DNA from: Fusicatenibacter_A intestinipullorum
Lineage (GTDB): Bacteria > Bacillota > Negativicutes > Acidaminococcales > Acidaminococcaceae
Direction: 5' to 3'
DNA length: 64,000 bases
Assembly (NCBI GenBank): GCA_019117495.1
Contig: DWZP01000006.1
Span: 19,789 to 83,788 of the forward strand
Shown here piece after piece: positions 48,267 through 57,800 of the stretch (position 1 is its first letter; the number at the start of each line of letters is the position of its first letter). Below the pieces are notes generated by a model. The model was not told the DNA's origin, did no database searches, and was given only the letters and a program-made list of their open reading frames with translations. The position numbers and the translations under genes are program-made.

Positions 48267-49790
48267 ATGGTAACACCGTTAATAAGCATGCTCGGAATTA
48301 CCAAAAAATTTCCGGGCGTTATAGCCAACAATAAAATAGATTTAGAATTATACCCCGGCGAAGTGCATGCGCTGCTGGGCGAAAACGGCAGCGGCAAAAG
48401 TACGCTGATGAGCATTTTAACCGGGCTTTATCAGCCTACGGAAGGCAAAATACTGGTTGACGGCAAAGAAACGCAGTTTTCTTCGCCTGCGGACGCCATT
48501 TCAAGCGGCATCGGCATGGTGCACCAGCATTTTAAGCTGATTGAATCCTTCACCGTGGCGGAAAACATTGCCTTAAGCGATACGCACGGCAGCTTTAAGC
48601 TGGATATGGCGCAGCTGGAAGCCGACATTGAAGAATTAAGCAGTTACTACGGCTTAAAAATAGACCCGCACGCCTTTGTATGGCAGCTTGGCGTCGGCGA
48701 AAAGCAGCGCGTGGAAATTCTGCGCATGCTGTACCACAAAAGCCGGGTGCTGATACTTGACGAACCTACGGCGGTGCTGACGCCGCAGGAAACGCGCGAG
48801 CTGTTTGCCAACCTGCGCAAAATGGCCGACAACGGCTGCGCGGTAGTGTTTATTTCGCACAAGCTGAACGAAGTTGAAGAACTGGCAGACCGCATTACCG
48901 TTCTGCGCGGCGGCGTGGTAAGCGGACGCATGGAAAAAAGCGAAATCAACCGCGGCGCGCTGATACAAATGATGGTTGGGCGCGAGCTTAATACCAACTA
49001 TCCTCATAAGCCTGCCGGTAGCGGCGACGTGGTTTTAAAACTGGAAAAAATCTCCGCCCTTGGCGATATGCACACGCTGGCGCTTGACAATGTGAGCTTT
49101 GAAATACGCGCGGGCGAAATTTACGGCATAGCCGGCGTAAGCGGCAACGGTCAGCGCGAGCTGGCGGAGGTTATTGCCGGTATGCGCCTTTCCATGGGCG
49201 GCAAAATGTATTACCGCGGGCAGGATTTTACCAATAAACCGCCGCGTGCCAAAATTGAAGCAGGCATCAGCTATGTGCCGGAGGACCGTCTTGGCACCGG
49301 CCTTGCGCCGAACTTAAACAGCGTTGAAAACATTATTTTAAAAGAATACAACGGGCGTTTTGCCGAAGGCTGGCGCATTAAATGGCAGGCAGCCGTAAGC
49401 GCCGCCAAACATATTGTTGAAGAATTTGACATTAAGCAGGGCAGCATTTACCAGCCGGTAAAAATGATGAGCGGCGGCAATATCCAGAAGCTGCTTTTGG
49501 GGCGCGAAATTGCAGCCAAACCGCAGCTGATGGTAGTGCTGTACCCCGTGCGCGGGCTGGATATCGGCGCAATTGAAGCTGTGCACAAGCTGCTTTTAAA
49601 ACTTAAAGAAGAAAACACGGCGATACTTCTGGTATCGGAAGAACTGGAAGAACTTGCAGCTCTGGCAGACCGCGTGGGCGTTATGTTTGCAGGTAAGCTG
49701 ATGGGTGAATTTGCCGTGCAGGATATGGATATTGAAAAAATCGGCGCGCTGATGGCCGGTATAACGGATAACGGAGGTGAGGGCAAATGA
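48267..49790 (+). CDS. ABC importer ATPase, double-domain, nucleoside type (NupO/RbsA-like)
   Basis: 507 aa with two ATPase domains. The N-terminal one has Walker A GENGSGKST, a GVGEKQRVEI signature and LILDEPTAVLTPQE. The second has a degenerate Walker A (GVSGNGQREL) and signature MSGGNIQKLLLGRE, normal for this type, and VVLYPVRGLDIGA in place of the usual PTRGLDVGA. It powers the two permeases that follow (ATGA overlap). No binding protein is in this operon. The BMP lipoprotein at 23226 is the natural partner. Confidence 0.92.
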   Translation: MVTPLISMLGITKKFPGVIANNKIDLELYPGEVHALLGENGSGKSTLMSILTGLYQPTEGKILVDGKETQFSSPADAISSGIGMVHQHFKLIESFTVAENIALSDTHGSFKLDMAQLEADIEELSSYYGLKIDPHAFVWQLGVGEKQRVEILRMLYHKSRVLILDEPTAVLTPQETRELFANLRKMADNGCAVVFISHKLNEVEELADRITVLRGGVVSGRMEKSEINRGALIQMMVGRELNTNYPHKPAGSGDVVLKLEKISALGDMHTLALDNVSFEIRAGEIYGIAGVSGNGQRELAEVIAGMRLSMGGKMYYRGQDFTNKPPRAKIEAGISYVPEDRLGTGLAPNLNSVENIILKEYNGRFAEGWRIKWQAAVSAAKHIVEEFDIKQGSIYQPVKMMSGGNIQKLLLGREIAAKPQLMVVLYPVRGLDIGAIEAVHKLLLKLKEENTAILLVSEELEELAALADRVGVMFAGKLMGEFAVQDMDIEKIGALMAGITDNGGEGK

Positions 49791-50857
49791 AGGTAGTTCT
49801 GGAAAAACGCCTGGAACAAAGCCTGAAAGCGCAAATCGGCCTGCCCGTACTTTCGGCGCTGATGGCACTGGTTTTTTGCGGCGTATTTTTTGCCCTTACC
49901 GGCAAAGACCCGCTTCTGGTATATGAGAGCATGTTCAGCGGCGCGCTGGGCAACGACTACGGCCTTTCGGAAACTTTTGTAAAAATGATTCCGATGGCAC
50001 TGTGCGCGCTGGGCATTGCCGTTGCGTTCCGCATGCAGATTTGGAATATCGGCGCGGAAGGCCAGTTTTACATGGGCGCCTGCGCCGCAACCTGGGTGCC
50101 GCTTAATTTTCCCGATTTGCCTGCGGCAGTTATGCTGCCAGCAATGTTTATTTTGGGCGCGCTGGCAGGCGGCTTATGGGGCCTTGTTGCGGGCTGGTTT
50201 AAAACAAAATGGCTGGTTAACGAACTTATAAGCACTTTAATGATGAACTACATTGCCATTTTGTGGGTAGATTATCTGGTATACGGCGACTGGCGTGACC
50301 CTAACGGGCTGAACTTTCCTTTAACGGCGGCGTTCCCTGATGCGGCGATGCTGCCGAGCTTCGGCGATTTGCGCGTACACGCCGGTATTTTTGTAGTGTT
50401 TATTGCGGCGGCAGTGTTTACGGTGCTGTTTAAAAGCTCGCGCTGGGGCTACGAAACAATGGTTATCGGCTCTAACCCGGCTGCTGCGCGCTATGCCGGT
50501 ATGGATATTGTCCGCAACGTGCTTATTGCCATGTTTATCAGCGGCGCGGTATGCGGGCTTGCAGGCATGGTGGAAGTTTCGGGCATTGTAGGCAAGCTGC
50601 AGCACGGCATCAGCCCTGGCTACGGCTACACTGCCATTATCATAGCGTGGCTGGCGCGTTTGAACCCGCCCGCCATTATTCTGGTATCTTTTCTGTTTGC
50701 AGTTATTCACGTGGGCGGCTTTATGCTGCAAACCATGGGCATTTCCGCAGCGGCGGCAACCATGCTGCAGGGTGCGGTGCTGTTTTTCGTGGTCGGCACG
50801 GAAATTTTTACCGGCTACAAACTGCGTATTGTGAAAGGCGGTGCTGAAAATGAGTGA
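49787..50857 (+). CDS. ABC importer permease, nucleoside type (NupP-like)
   Basis: 356 aa with about 9-10 membrane helices, of the BPD_transp_2 group. It contains MCALGIAVAFRMQIWNIGAEGQFYMGA near residue 68 and GSNPAAARYAGMDI near 225, hallmarks of the first permease of BMP/Nup importers. Its 3' end overlaps the second permease gene. Confidence 0.92.
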   Translation: MKVVLEKRLEQSLKAQIGLPVLSALMALVFCGVFFALTGKDPLLVYESMFSGALGNDYGLSETFVKMIPMALCALGIAVAFRMQIWNIGAEGQFYMGACAATWVPLNFPDLPAAVMLPAMFILGALAGGLWGLVAGWFKTKWLVNELISTLMMNYIAILWVDYLVYGDWRDPNGLNFPLTAAFPDAAMLPSFGDLRVHAGIFVVFIAAAVFTVLFKSSRWGYETMVIGSNPAAARYAGMDIVRNVLIAMFISGAVCGLAGMVEVSGIVGKLQHGISPGYGYTAIIIAWLARLNPPAIILVSFLFAVIHVGGFMLQTMGISAAAATMLQGAVLFFVVGTEIFTGYKLRIVKGGAENE

Positions 50858-51779
50858 AGATTTTATCGTTTCGTTGCTGGCTGCCGCCATCACTATGGGC
50901 ACGCCTCTTTTATACGCCGCTTTAGGCGAGGTTATCTGCGAGCGCAGCGGTGTTATTAATCTCGGCGTTGAAGGCATGATGCTTATCGGCGCCTGCACCG
51001 GCTTTATTGCGGGCAACAGCTTTGGCAGTCCGTGGGCAGGAGTTGCGGCGGCTGTTGCTGCGGGCGCGCTTTTAGCTCTTATCCACGCGTTTTTAACCGT
51101 AACCCTGCGTGCCAACCAGGTTGTAAGCGGCCTTGCGGTAACCTTGTTCGGCACGGGGCTCAGCGGCTACCTTGGGCAGGATTACGTAGGCCAGCCTGCA
51201 GGTGCGGTATTCGGCAAAATAGCCGTGCCGCTTTTAAGCGATATTCCCATTATCGGCAGCATTCTGTTTAAGCAGGATGCGCTGGTGTATATAAGTTACT
51301 TTTTGGTGCCGCTTGCGGCGTGGTATTTTTATAAAACGCGCAGCGGGCTGTTTCTGCGTGCCATGGGCGAAAACCCGGCGGCGGTAGATGCGGCGGGCAT
51401 TAATGTTTTCGGCCTGCGCTATTTATACATTGTAATTGGCGGAGCACTGGCGGGTGTTGCCGGTGCGTACCTGTCGCTTGCCTATGCCCCCAGCTGGCTG
51501 GAGAACATGACGGCGGGCCGCGGCTGGATTGCCGTTGCGCTTGTAATTTTTGCCCTGTGGGACCCCTGGCGCGCTATGGCAGGTTCGTATCTTTTCGGCG
51601 GCATCGACGCACTGGGCTTTAATTTGCAGGTGCTCGGCGTGCCGGTATCGGGCTTTATACTTAATATGCTGCCGTACATTTTTACGGTGCTGGTGCTTGT
51701 GCTGGTGTTAAAACGCCGCGGCGGGCGCAGCGCATCTCCGCAAGCTCTGGGCCTTTCGTACGACCGCGAGGAAAGATAA
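50850..51779 (+). CDS. ABC importer permease, nucleoside type (NupQ-like)
   Basis: 309 aa. Opens MGTPLLYAALGEVICERSGVINLGVEGMMLIGA, the typical start of the second BMP-type permease, with MGENPAAVDAAGINV as coupling loop. I start at ATG 50850 (AAGGCGGTG upstream); a GTG three codons earlier overlaps the SD. Heterodimer with the preceding permease. It ends the importer operon without an obvious hairpin. Confidence 0.92.
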   Translation: MSEDFIVSLLAAAITMGTPLLYAALGEVICERSGVINLGVEGMMLIGACTGFIAGNSFGSPWAGVAAAVAAGALLALIHAFLTVTLRANQVVSGLAVTLFGTGLSGYLGQDYVGQPAGAVFGKIAVPLLSDIPIIGSILFKQDALVYISYFLVPLAAWYFYKTRSGLFLRAMGENPAAVDAAGINVFGLRYLYIVIGGALAGVAGAYLSLAYAPSWLENMTAGRGWIAVALVIFALWDPWRAMAGSYLFGGIDALGFNLQVLGVPVSGFILNMLPYIFTVLVLVLVLKRRGGRSASPQALGLSYDREER

Positions 51780-51842
51780 CCGTAAAAATTTGCCGCTTTG
51801 CAGGATTTTATTAAAAAAAGTAGAACATTTTAAAACATAAAA

Positions 51843-51862
51843 GATATGGCAAAAGCCATATC
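51843..51862 (+). promoter_or_regulatory. hairpin GATATGGC-AAAA-GCCATATC before the usp genes
   Basis: Perfect 8-4-8 inverted repeat immediately before the SD GGGAGGTG (51863-51870), so it could act as an operator or as a translation-modulating hairpin. Confidence 0.45.
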
Positions 51863-51876
51863 GGGAGGTGTGTAGT

Positions 51877-52314
51877 ATGTTTAAAAAAATTCTGGTGCCT
51901 GTCGACGGTTCTGAAACGTCCTGGCGCGCACTTAATAATGCTTTGGAAATTGGCAGAAAATTTAACAGTGAAATTGTTGTAGTAAACGTTATTCAGCCGT
52001 ACAATAACGCAGCTCTGCTTGCAGTACCGCTTGACCACAGCACTATCAGCCGCGGCAACAGCGAACTGGAACGCATCGGCGATAAAGTGCTTGAATACGC
52101 TAAAGACATTGTTGGCGATTATCCGCATGAAGTAAGCTACGATATGGAAGTAGGCCATCCTTCGGAACGCATTATCGCCCTTGCCAAAAAAGTTCAGGCA
52201 GATGCAATCGTTATCGGTTCCCGCGGCCTTTCCGGCATTGCCGAATTCTTCCTCGGCAGCGTCAGCAGCAAGGTTTCGCAGTATGCGGCTGTGCCTGTGC
52301 TGATTGTGAAATAA
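51877..52314 (+). CDS. universal stress protein (first of two)
   Basis: 145 aa, UspA fold: KILVPVDGSETSWRAL at the start and the ATP-binding tail GSRGLSGIAEFFLGSVSSKV (G-x2-G-x9-GS). I start at ATG 51877, six bases after GGGAGGTG. Cytoplasmic, probably ATP-binding, linked to stress or energy limitation. The second Usp gene follows 9 bases later as an operon. Confidence 0.92.
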   Translation: MFKKILVPVDGSETSWRALNNALEIGRKFNSEIVVVNVIQPYNNAALLAVPLDHSTISRGNSELERIGDKVLEYAKDIVGDYPHEVSYDMEVGHPSERIIALAKKVQADAIVIGSRGLSGIAEFFLGSVSSKVSQYAAVPVLIVK

Positions 52315-52323
52315 AGTGATACT

Positions 52324-52761
52324 ATGCTGAAAAAATTATTGGTAGCAATAGACGGTACGGAATATTCGTGGCGCGCGCTGGAATATGCCATCGGCATAGC
52401 CAAAATGGCGGAATCGGAGCTGGTTGTTTTAACCGTTGCCCGCGAGGGCTTGCAGCATACGCCGCAGCTGCCGCTGGAAGGCGAACTGGCCGGTGACGTG
52501 AACGGGCCTGCCATGCAGATTGGCAACGAAGTTCTGGGCGCTGCAAAGCATATACTTGATGAGCAGAACATTCCCTGCTCTTATGTGCTGGTTATAGGCA
52601 GCCGCCCTGCGCCGGAAATTATCAAGCAGTGCCGCAAGGAAAAATGCGATACCATTATCATAGGCACGCGCGGGTTCGGCGCTATTGAAGGCCTGTTTAA
52701 AAACAGCGTCAGCCATATAGTAATCGAAAATGCTTCCGTGCCTGTAATTGTAATAAAATAA
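52324..52761 (+). CDS. universal stress protein (second)
   Basis: 145 aa, UspA fold: KLLVAIDGTEYSWRAL and GTRGFGAIEGLFKNSVSHIV, again with an ATP-binding G-x2-G motif. It shares the start pattern with the upstream copy but differs in the middle (a proline-rich LQHTPQLPLEGELAGDVNG insert). The pair may act as a heterodimer (inference). It ends at a strong terminator. Confidence 0.9.
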   Translation: MLKKLLVAIDGTEYSWRALEYAIGIAKMAESELVVLTVAREGLQHTPQLPLEGELAGDVNGPAMQIGNEVLGAAKHILDEQNIPCSYVLVIGSRPAPEIIKQCRKEKCDTIIIGTRGFGAIEGLFKNSVSHIVIENASVPVIVIK

Positions 52762-52773
52762 TAAGCAAAAAGT

Positions 52774-52808
52774 AAGCCTTTGCCTTAACGGCAGGGGCTT
52801 ATTTTTTT
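52774..52808 (+). terminator. terminator of the usp pair
   Basis: AAGCCTTTGCC (52774-52784) / GGCAGGGGCTT (52790-52800), two G-U pairs, then A and seven T's. A second, AT-rich hairpin (52840-52848 / 52856-52864) follows; the rest of the gap to 52998 holds no gene. Confidence 0.8.
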
Positions 52809-52998
52809 ATGCCTTTTTATTGATTTTGTTAGCTGACAGAAGTGCAAATTTTTTCTTTGCACTTTTTACATAATCTTAAGTATCAAAAAAAATAAAAATT
52901 TTTAAGAGAATTTAAAACAATTTTGTAAAATCCCATTGATGAGTGCCTGATATAAAAACAAAAGTATTTTATTTTTAAAATGAACTGACAAAACGAGT

Positions 52999-53027
52999 TT
53001 GACTTCACGCAAAGTTTACGATAAAAT
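52999..53027 (+). promoter_or_regulatory. promoter of the two-partner secretion operon
   Basis: TTGACT (52999-53004), 17 bases, TAAAAT (53022-53027), in an AT-rich region. About 70 bases of leader. Confidence 0.6.
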
Positions 53028-53103
53028 AAAATTAATTAATATTAATTTATCAATAGTCTTTTTATTAAATTGTTATTTGTAAATTTTTTGGGGAGTGATA
53101 GTT

Positions 53104-54744
53104 ATGAAGAAAACCGTTGGGCTGGCGGCAGTGTGCCTGTTAGTGGCAAGCAGCGCATTAGCACAGTCGCCGATACCTACTTTTGACAAGGAAGCTGTTA
53201 CGCCACATCCGTACAACCGTACTGGTCAGCAGGACGTTATCAGTGGGGACGAAACTCCATCAGGAGAATTCCGCCCCGGTAACACCGGAACAAAAGATGA
53301 CCCTGCCTTTTATGTTAAAAGCATAAAGCTTACCGGCTTTGAACTGCCGGATAAGGTGGGACGGCTTCAGGAAATTTTAAACAAATACCAAAAACGCAGC
53401 GTTAAAGTTGCGGAACTGAATAATTTAACGGCAGAAATTACGGCATATGCCAAAGAATGCGGATATACGGTTGCACAGGCGGTTGTTCCGCCGCAGGAAG
53501 TTGCCGGCGGCAGCCTTGAAATAAAAGTGTATGTAGCCAATTACGATAAAATAAATATTACTCAGAATGACAGTGATATTGCTACAAGCGTGCTGAATAA
53601 CTACCTTAGCGGCTTAAAGCCGGGCAGCACCATTACCGACAGCAAACTGGAAGACGCCATTAACAACATTAATGACCTTCCGGGCGTACAGGCTCGCGCT
53701 GTTTTAAAACCGGGCGGCGAGCCGGGTACAACCAGCCTTGATGTTGAAGCAACGCGCAGGCCGGTTTGGAACAACTATGTGTTTGTTGATAACGGCGGCG
53801 GCTATTGGAGCGGACGTTACCGCTACGGCTTTAATACCGAAATTAACAACCCCGGTAAAATAGGCGATAAATTTATTTTAAACGGTATGCTTTCCAGCCA
53901 TGATGTTAAAAACTACGGCATCCGCTACGAACTGCCGGTTGGCAGCCGCGGCACTCGGGTTGGCATTGCTTACAGCCAGACTAGTTATGAAATGAGCACT
54001 AACAGTTTTTACAATACGCTCGGCAAATCCAAAGGCATCAGCCTTTACGGCATGACGCCGGTTTACCGTGACCGCAGCAACCGCATTACCGCAATTTATG
54101 GTTACGACCACCGCGATATTGAAGATGAACTGCGCTTTAATATAAGCCAGCTTGGTAGAATGAAAACAGAAAAAGACGCGGATGTATGGCATGTTGGCAT
54201 CAGCGGCAGCCAGTACAATGTAAACCAGTTTACGCAGTACAGCTTAATTTACTGGTACGGCGATATTGATACCGAAGGGCAGAATGCTTATTATGACGGC
54301 GGTTACCATAAACTGACCGGCGACTTGCTGAACGTTTGGTATGACGGCGACTGGAATTACCGCATTAAAGCCAGCGGGCAAATGGCAAGCCGCGCGCTTG
54401 ACGGCAGCGAACAGTTTTACCTTGGCGGCATTAACGGTGTGCGTGCTTATGGCGCAAGCGATGGTTACGGCGACCTTGGCTATCTGGCAACGGCTGAAAT
54501 CCGCCGCGCAACCGGCATTGAAGGTTTGGAAGCGGCTGTGTTTATCGACAGCGGCGCCGTTAAAAATAAATACGACGGTACCATGGACCACCTGGCAGGC
54601 TGGGGCGTTGGCTTACGCTACGCCAAACCCGGCGACTGGTATGCCCAGCTTGATTACGCCCGCAAGATTGACGCGCGCCCCGACCGCATTGAGCGCGACG
54701 ACCATGACGGCAGGCTTTGGTTCCAGCTTTATAAAATGTTCTGA
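53104..54744 (+). CDS. two-partner secretion outer-membrane transporter (ShlB/FhaC type)
   Basis: TpsB barrel of 546 aa that exports the large TpsA protein encoded next. Sec signal peptide (cut after SSALA), a proline-rich linker with FDKEAVTPHPYN, then two POTRA-like domains (FYVKSIKLTGFELP, and GLKPGSTITDSKLEDAINNINDLPGVQARAVLKPG). A 16-strand barrel follows, with the conserved INGVRAYGASDGYGD (usually VRGF/Y) motif, ending in a C-terminal Phe, the outer-membrane insertion signal. Start ATG 53104 after GGGGAG; a GTG three codons earlier overlaps the SD. This gene needs a diderm envelope. Confidence 0.9.
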   Translation: MKKTVGLAAVCLLVASSALAQSPIPTFDKEAVTPHPYNRTGQQDVISGDETPSGEFRPGNTGTKDDPAFYVKSIKLTGFELPDKVGRLQEILNKYQKRSVKVAELNNLTAEITAYAKECGYTVAQAVVPPQEVAGGSLEIKVYVANYDKINITQNDSDIATSVLNNYLSGLKPGSTITDSKLEDAINNINDLPGVQARAVLKPGGEPGTTSLDVEATRRPVWNNYVFVDNGGGYWSGRYRYGFNTEINNPGKIGDKFILNGMLSSHDVKNYGIRYELPVGSRGTRVGIAYSQTSYEMSTNSFYNTLGKSKGISLYGMTPVYRDRSNRITAIYGYDHRDIEDELRFNISQLGRMKTEKDADVWHVGISGSQYNVNQFTQYSLIYWYGDIDTEGQNAYYDGGYHKLTGDLLNVWYDGDWNYRIKASGQMASRALDGSEQFYLGGINGVRAYGASDGYGDLGYLATAEIRRATGIEGLEAAVFIDSGAVKNKYDGTMDHLAGWGVGLRYAKPGDWYAQLDYARKIDARPDRIERDDHDGRLWFQLYKMF

Positions 54745-54810
54745 TTAATATTAACAAATATGCAATAAACTCATTAAAAATTCCTTTAAAAACTTACGGA
54801 GGGAAATATA

Positions 54811-57800
54811 ATGAACAGTAAAAAGAATCTTAAACGAAACCTTTTAATATGCCTGCTGGCCGGTTCTGCCGTAATGTATACCCTGCCGCTGTATGCAGCA
54901 ACAAGCGTAATTGGCAACGGTACGCTGCCGAGCGGTGGACATTTTGTTACTGGCGGCGCTGATAATAATATTGTTATAGGTAATAATGGCTTACAGATGG
55001 ATATTACTCAAAGCGGAAATAATGCTGTTATTACTTGGAAAGATTTTAATGTAGGCGGCAGTGCTACCGTTAATTTTTGGGGTCCTGAAAATCATAATAC
55101 ATTAAACTATGTCAACGGCGGAAATATGTCGCAAATTTACGGCACAATTAACGCCAATAATAACGGCAATATTTTTATCGTTAACCCTGCTGGCGTACAA
55201 ATCGGCAACAGTGCCCAAATTAATGTTGGCAGCTTGTATGTGTCGAATAAATATCTTAATGAAGATAAATTAGGCGCTTTTGCCGGCACAATTACACCGG
55301 AAATGATTAATGCAACAAAAACTGCTGACGCTGCGTTAATGAGCCTTGGCAATATCAACGCCAGTAAAGTTACTTTTGAAGGCGATGGGCGTATTGTTAT
55401 TGATAGTGAGCGTTTAAAAGACGTTGCTGGTACGGAAAAATTAACTGCTGATAAGATTTTTATTAATACTAAAGATGAAAATAACCTTGTAATTGGTTAT
55501 GATGGCTATGATGAAAATAATGGTGGCAGCTATAATACCGCAAGTTCTACTATCGCTATTGCAACTGTTAATAGTAATGGTTTTGCTCAAAATAAAGGCT
55601 ACATGTGGGTAGAAGATGTTGAGCAGCTGCAAGATATTGGTGAAAGTTCTGATACATTAAAAGGCAATTATGCACTGCGTAACAGTATTGATGGTACGCA
55701 GGCTAACGATTTTACATCAATAGGTAATGATACTACAGCTTTTACCGGCAAATTCGATGGAATTGATTATAATATTTTTAATCTTAATATTAATGGTGAA
55801 AATAATGTTGGCTTATTTGGTAAAACTGACGGTGCAACTATCAGCAATGTAACACTTGTAGGCGGCAGCATTACAGGTAAGGATAATGTTGGTGCAATAG
55901 TAGGTAGTGCCAATAATACAACTCTTACTAACGTTGTTAACAGTGCTGCTGTTAGCGGTAACAGCAATGTTGGCGGTATTGTGGGCAGTGCGGATGATTC
56001 TGCGATTAAAGATGCTATAAATACCGGTACTATTAATGGTTCAGGTTATAATGTTGGCGGACTTATTGGTAACTTGCAGAATAGTAAGTTAGATACTACT
56101 AAAGAAGTAGAAAAAGGTCTTATCGGTAACAGCTACAACCTCGGCGATGTATCCGGCAATGGCTATAATGTAGGCGGTTTGGTTGGTAGTGCTTCAAATT
56201 CTACCATTGGCGATGGCACTAACCTTGTTTACAACCGCATGGACGTTACCGGCGCTTACAATGTAGGCGGTATTGTCGGTAATATGGTTGGCAGTACCGT
56301 ACAAAATGCCGAAAACAGCGGTACTGTATTGGCGAGTGGTAGTGTTCAAGAAGATTATATTTTCCATTCTGACTATGCTGTAAATGATTATAATAAACAT
56401 GATATAAATGGAAATGCAGGTAACGGTTATGGTAGGCAGTTTGTTGATGTTGCTAATGTAGGCGGTATTGCAGGTACTTCTTCTGGAAACAGTATAATAA
56501 CAGATGTTTTAAATACCGGTGATGTAAGCAGCAGTAAAGTAGAAGGACAAGAATATTACGCTGCTGGCAATGTTGGCGGTATAGTTGGTAAAGCTGTTGA
56601 TACTAATATTAGCAATGCAACCAATAAAGAAAATGAAGTGCGCGGCGCGCATAATGTAGGCGGCATTGCTGGTTATTTTGGCGGCAATGGAATTATTAAA
56701 ACCGGCATTAATGATGGCGGCGATATTATGGCCACCGGTGCACGTAATGGAACCAATTTTGTAACAGAAATTATCCGTTCCGGAGCTAATGCTACTGAAG
56801 AATTTACTGTAGGCAACATTGGCGGCGTAGTTGGTTATATGTTTGGCGATAATGTATATATAGATGGTGGCGCTAACCGCGGCACGGTACATACTGATGA
56901 ACCTGCCGACCCCGCTGATGTTAAAGATTGGCAAAAAGCCGCTAATGTAGGCGGCATTGTTGGTAAAATTGACCGTGCTTCTACAAAAAATATAAACGAT
57001 AATAATGTAACAGAGGCCGCAGTTTCCAACAGCTATAATACCGGTGATGTACTTGGTTATACGGGGATTGGCGGTATAGCTGGTATGATGTATAATGGTG
57101 AAATTGCCAAATCATATAATTTAGGTTATTTACGTTCAACAAGGCAGTCTCAAGTTGGTGGTAGTGGAAAAGTTATTGATGCTTTAAATATGGGCGGCAT
57201 AGTTGGTGATACTACAGAAGAATCTAACGCCAAAGTATATTTATATGACGTATATAATAAAGGACAGATAGGTGATAAAGAATTTAAATATTTTGGCCGT
57301 CATATTGGTGGCATAGTAGGGCGTTTAAGCGGTACTGTTGAAAAAGCATATAATACCGGTGCTATTTATAATGGTTATAATGTTGTAGGTGGTATAGTTG
57401 GCTGGATGCATGAAGGTTCTGTAAATAATGTATTTAATACAGGAAACATAACCGTTTATAACCAGAATAATGTTGAAGGCCAAATTGGTGGTATAGTTGG
57501 CGCTGCACATAACACTATAGGAGATATTAATATAAGCAATGCTTATAATCTCGGAACAATTAGAGGTTTTAAAGGAAATGGTACAGCCGTATCGTTAGGC
57601 GGTATATTAGGCTTTATTTTAGCTGAAGGACGTCATTCAGTTAATATTTCTAACGTTTATACAACTGGTAATTTATATGCTGATGATGATAATTTATACA
57701 GCATTTATGGAGCTAATGGGATCGGGAAATATACTATTAATAATGCTTATTATATTAAACCGCAGGATGGGCTTGAATTTACAAATTTGAATAATCCTAA

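Noticed and set aside
48267..49790. Degenerate Walker A in the second half of the double ATPase, considered as gene decay
   Set aside because: This substitution is normal for sugar/nucleoside-type double ATPases.
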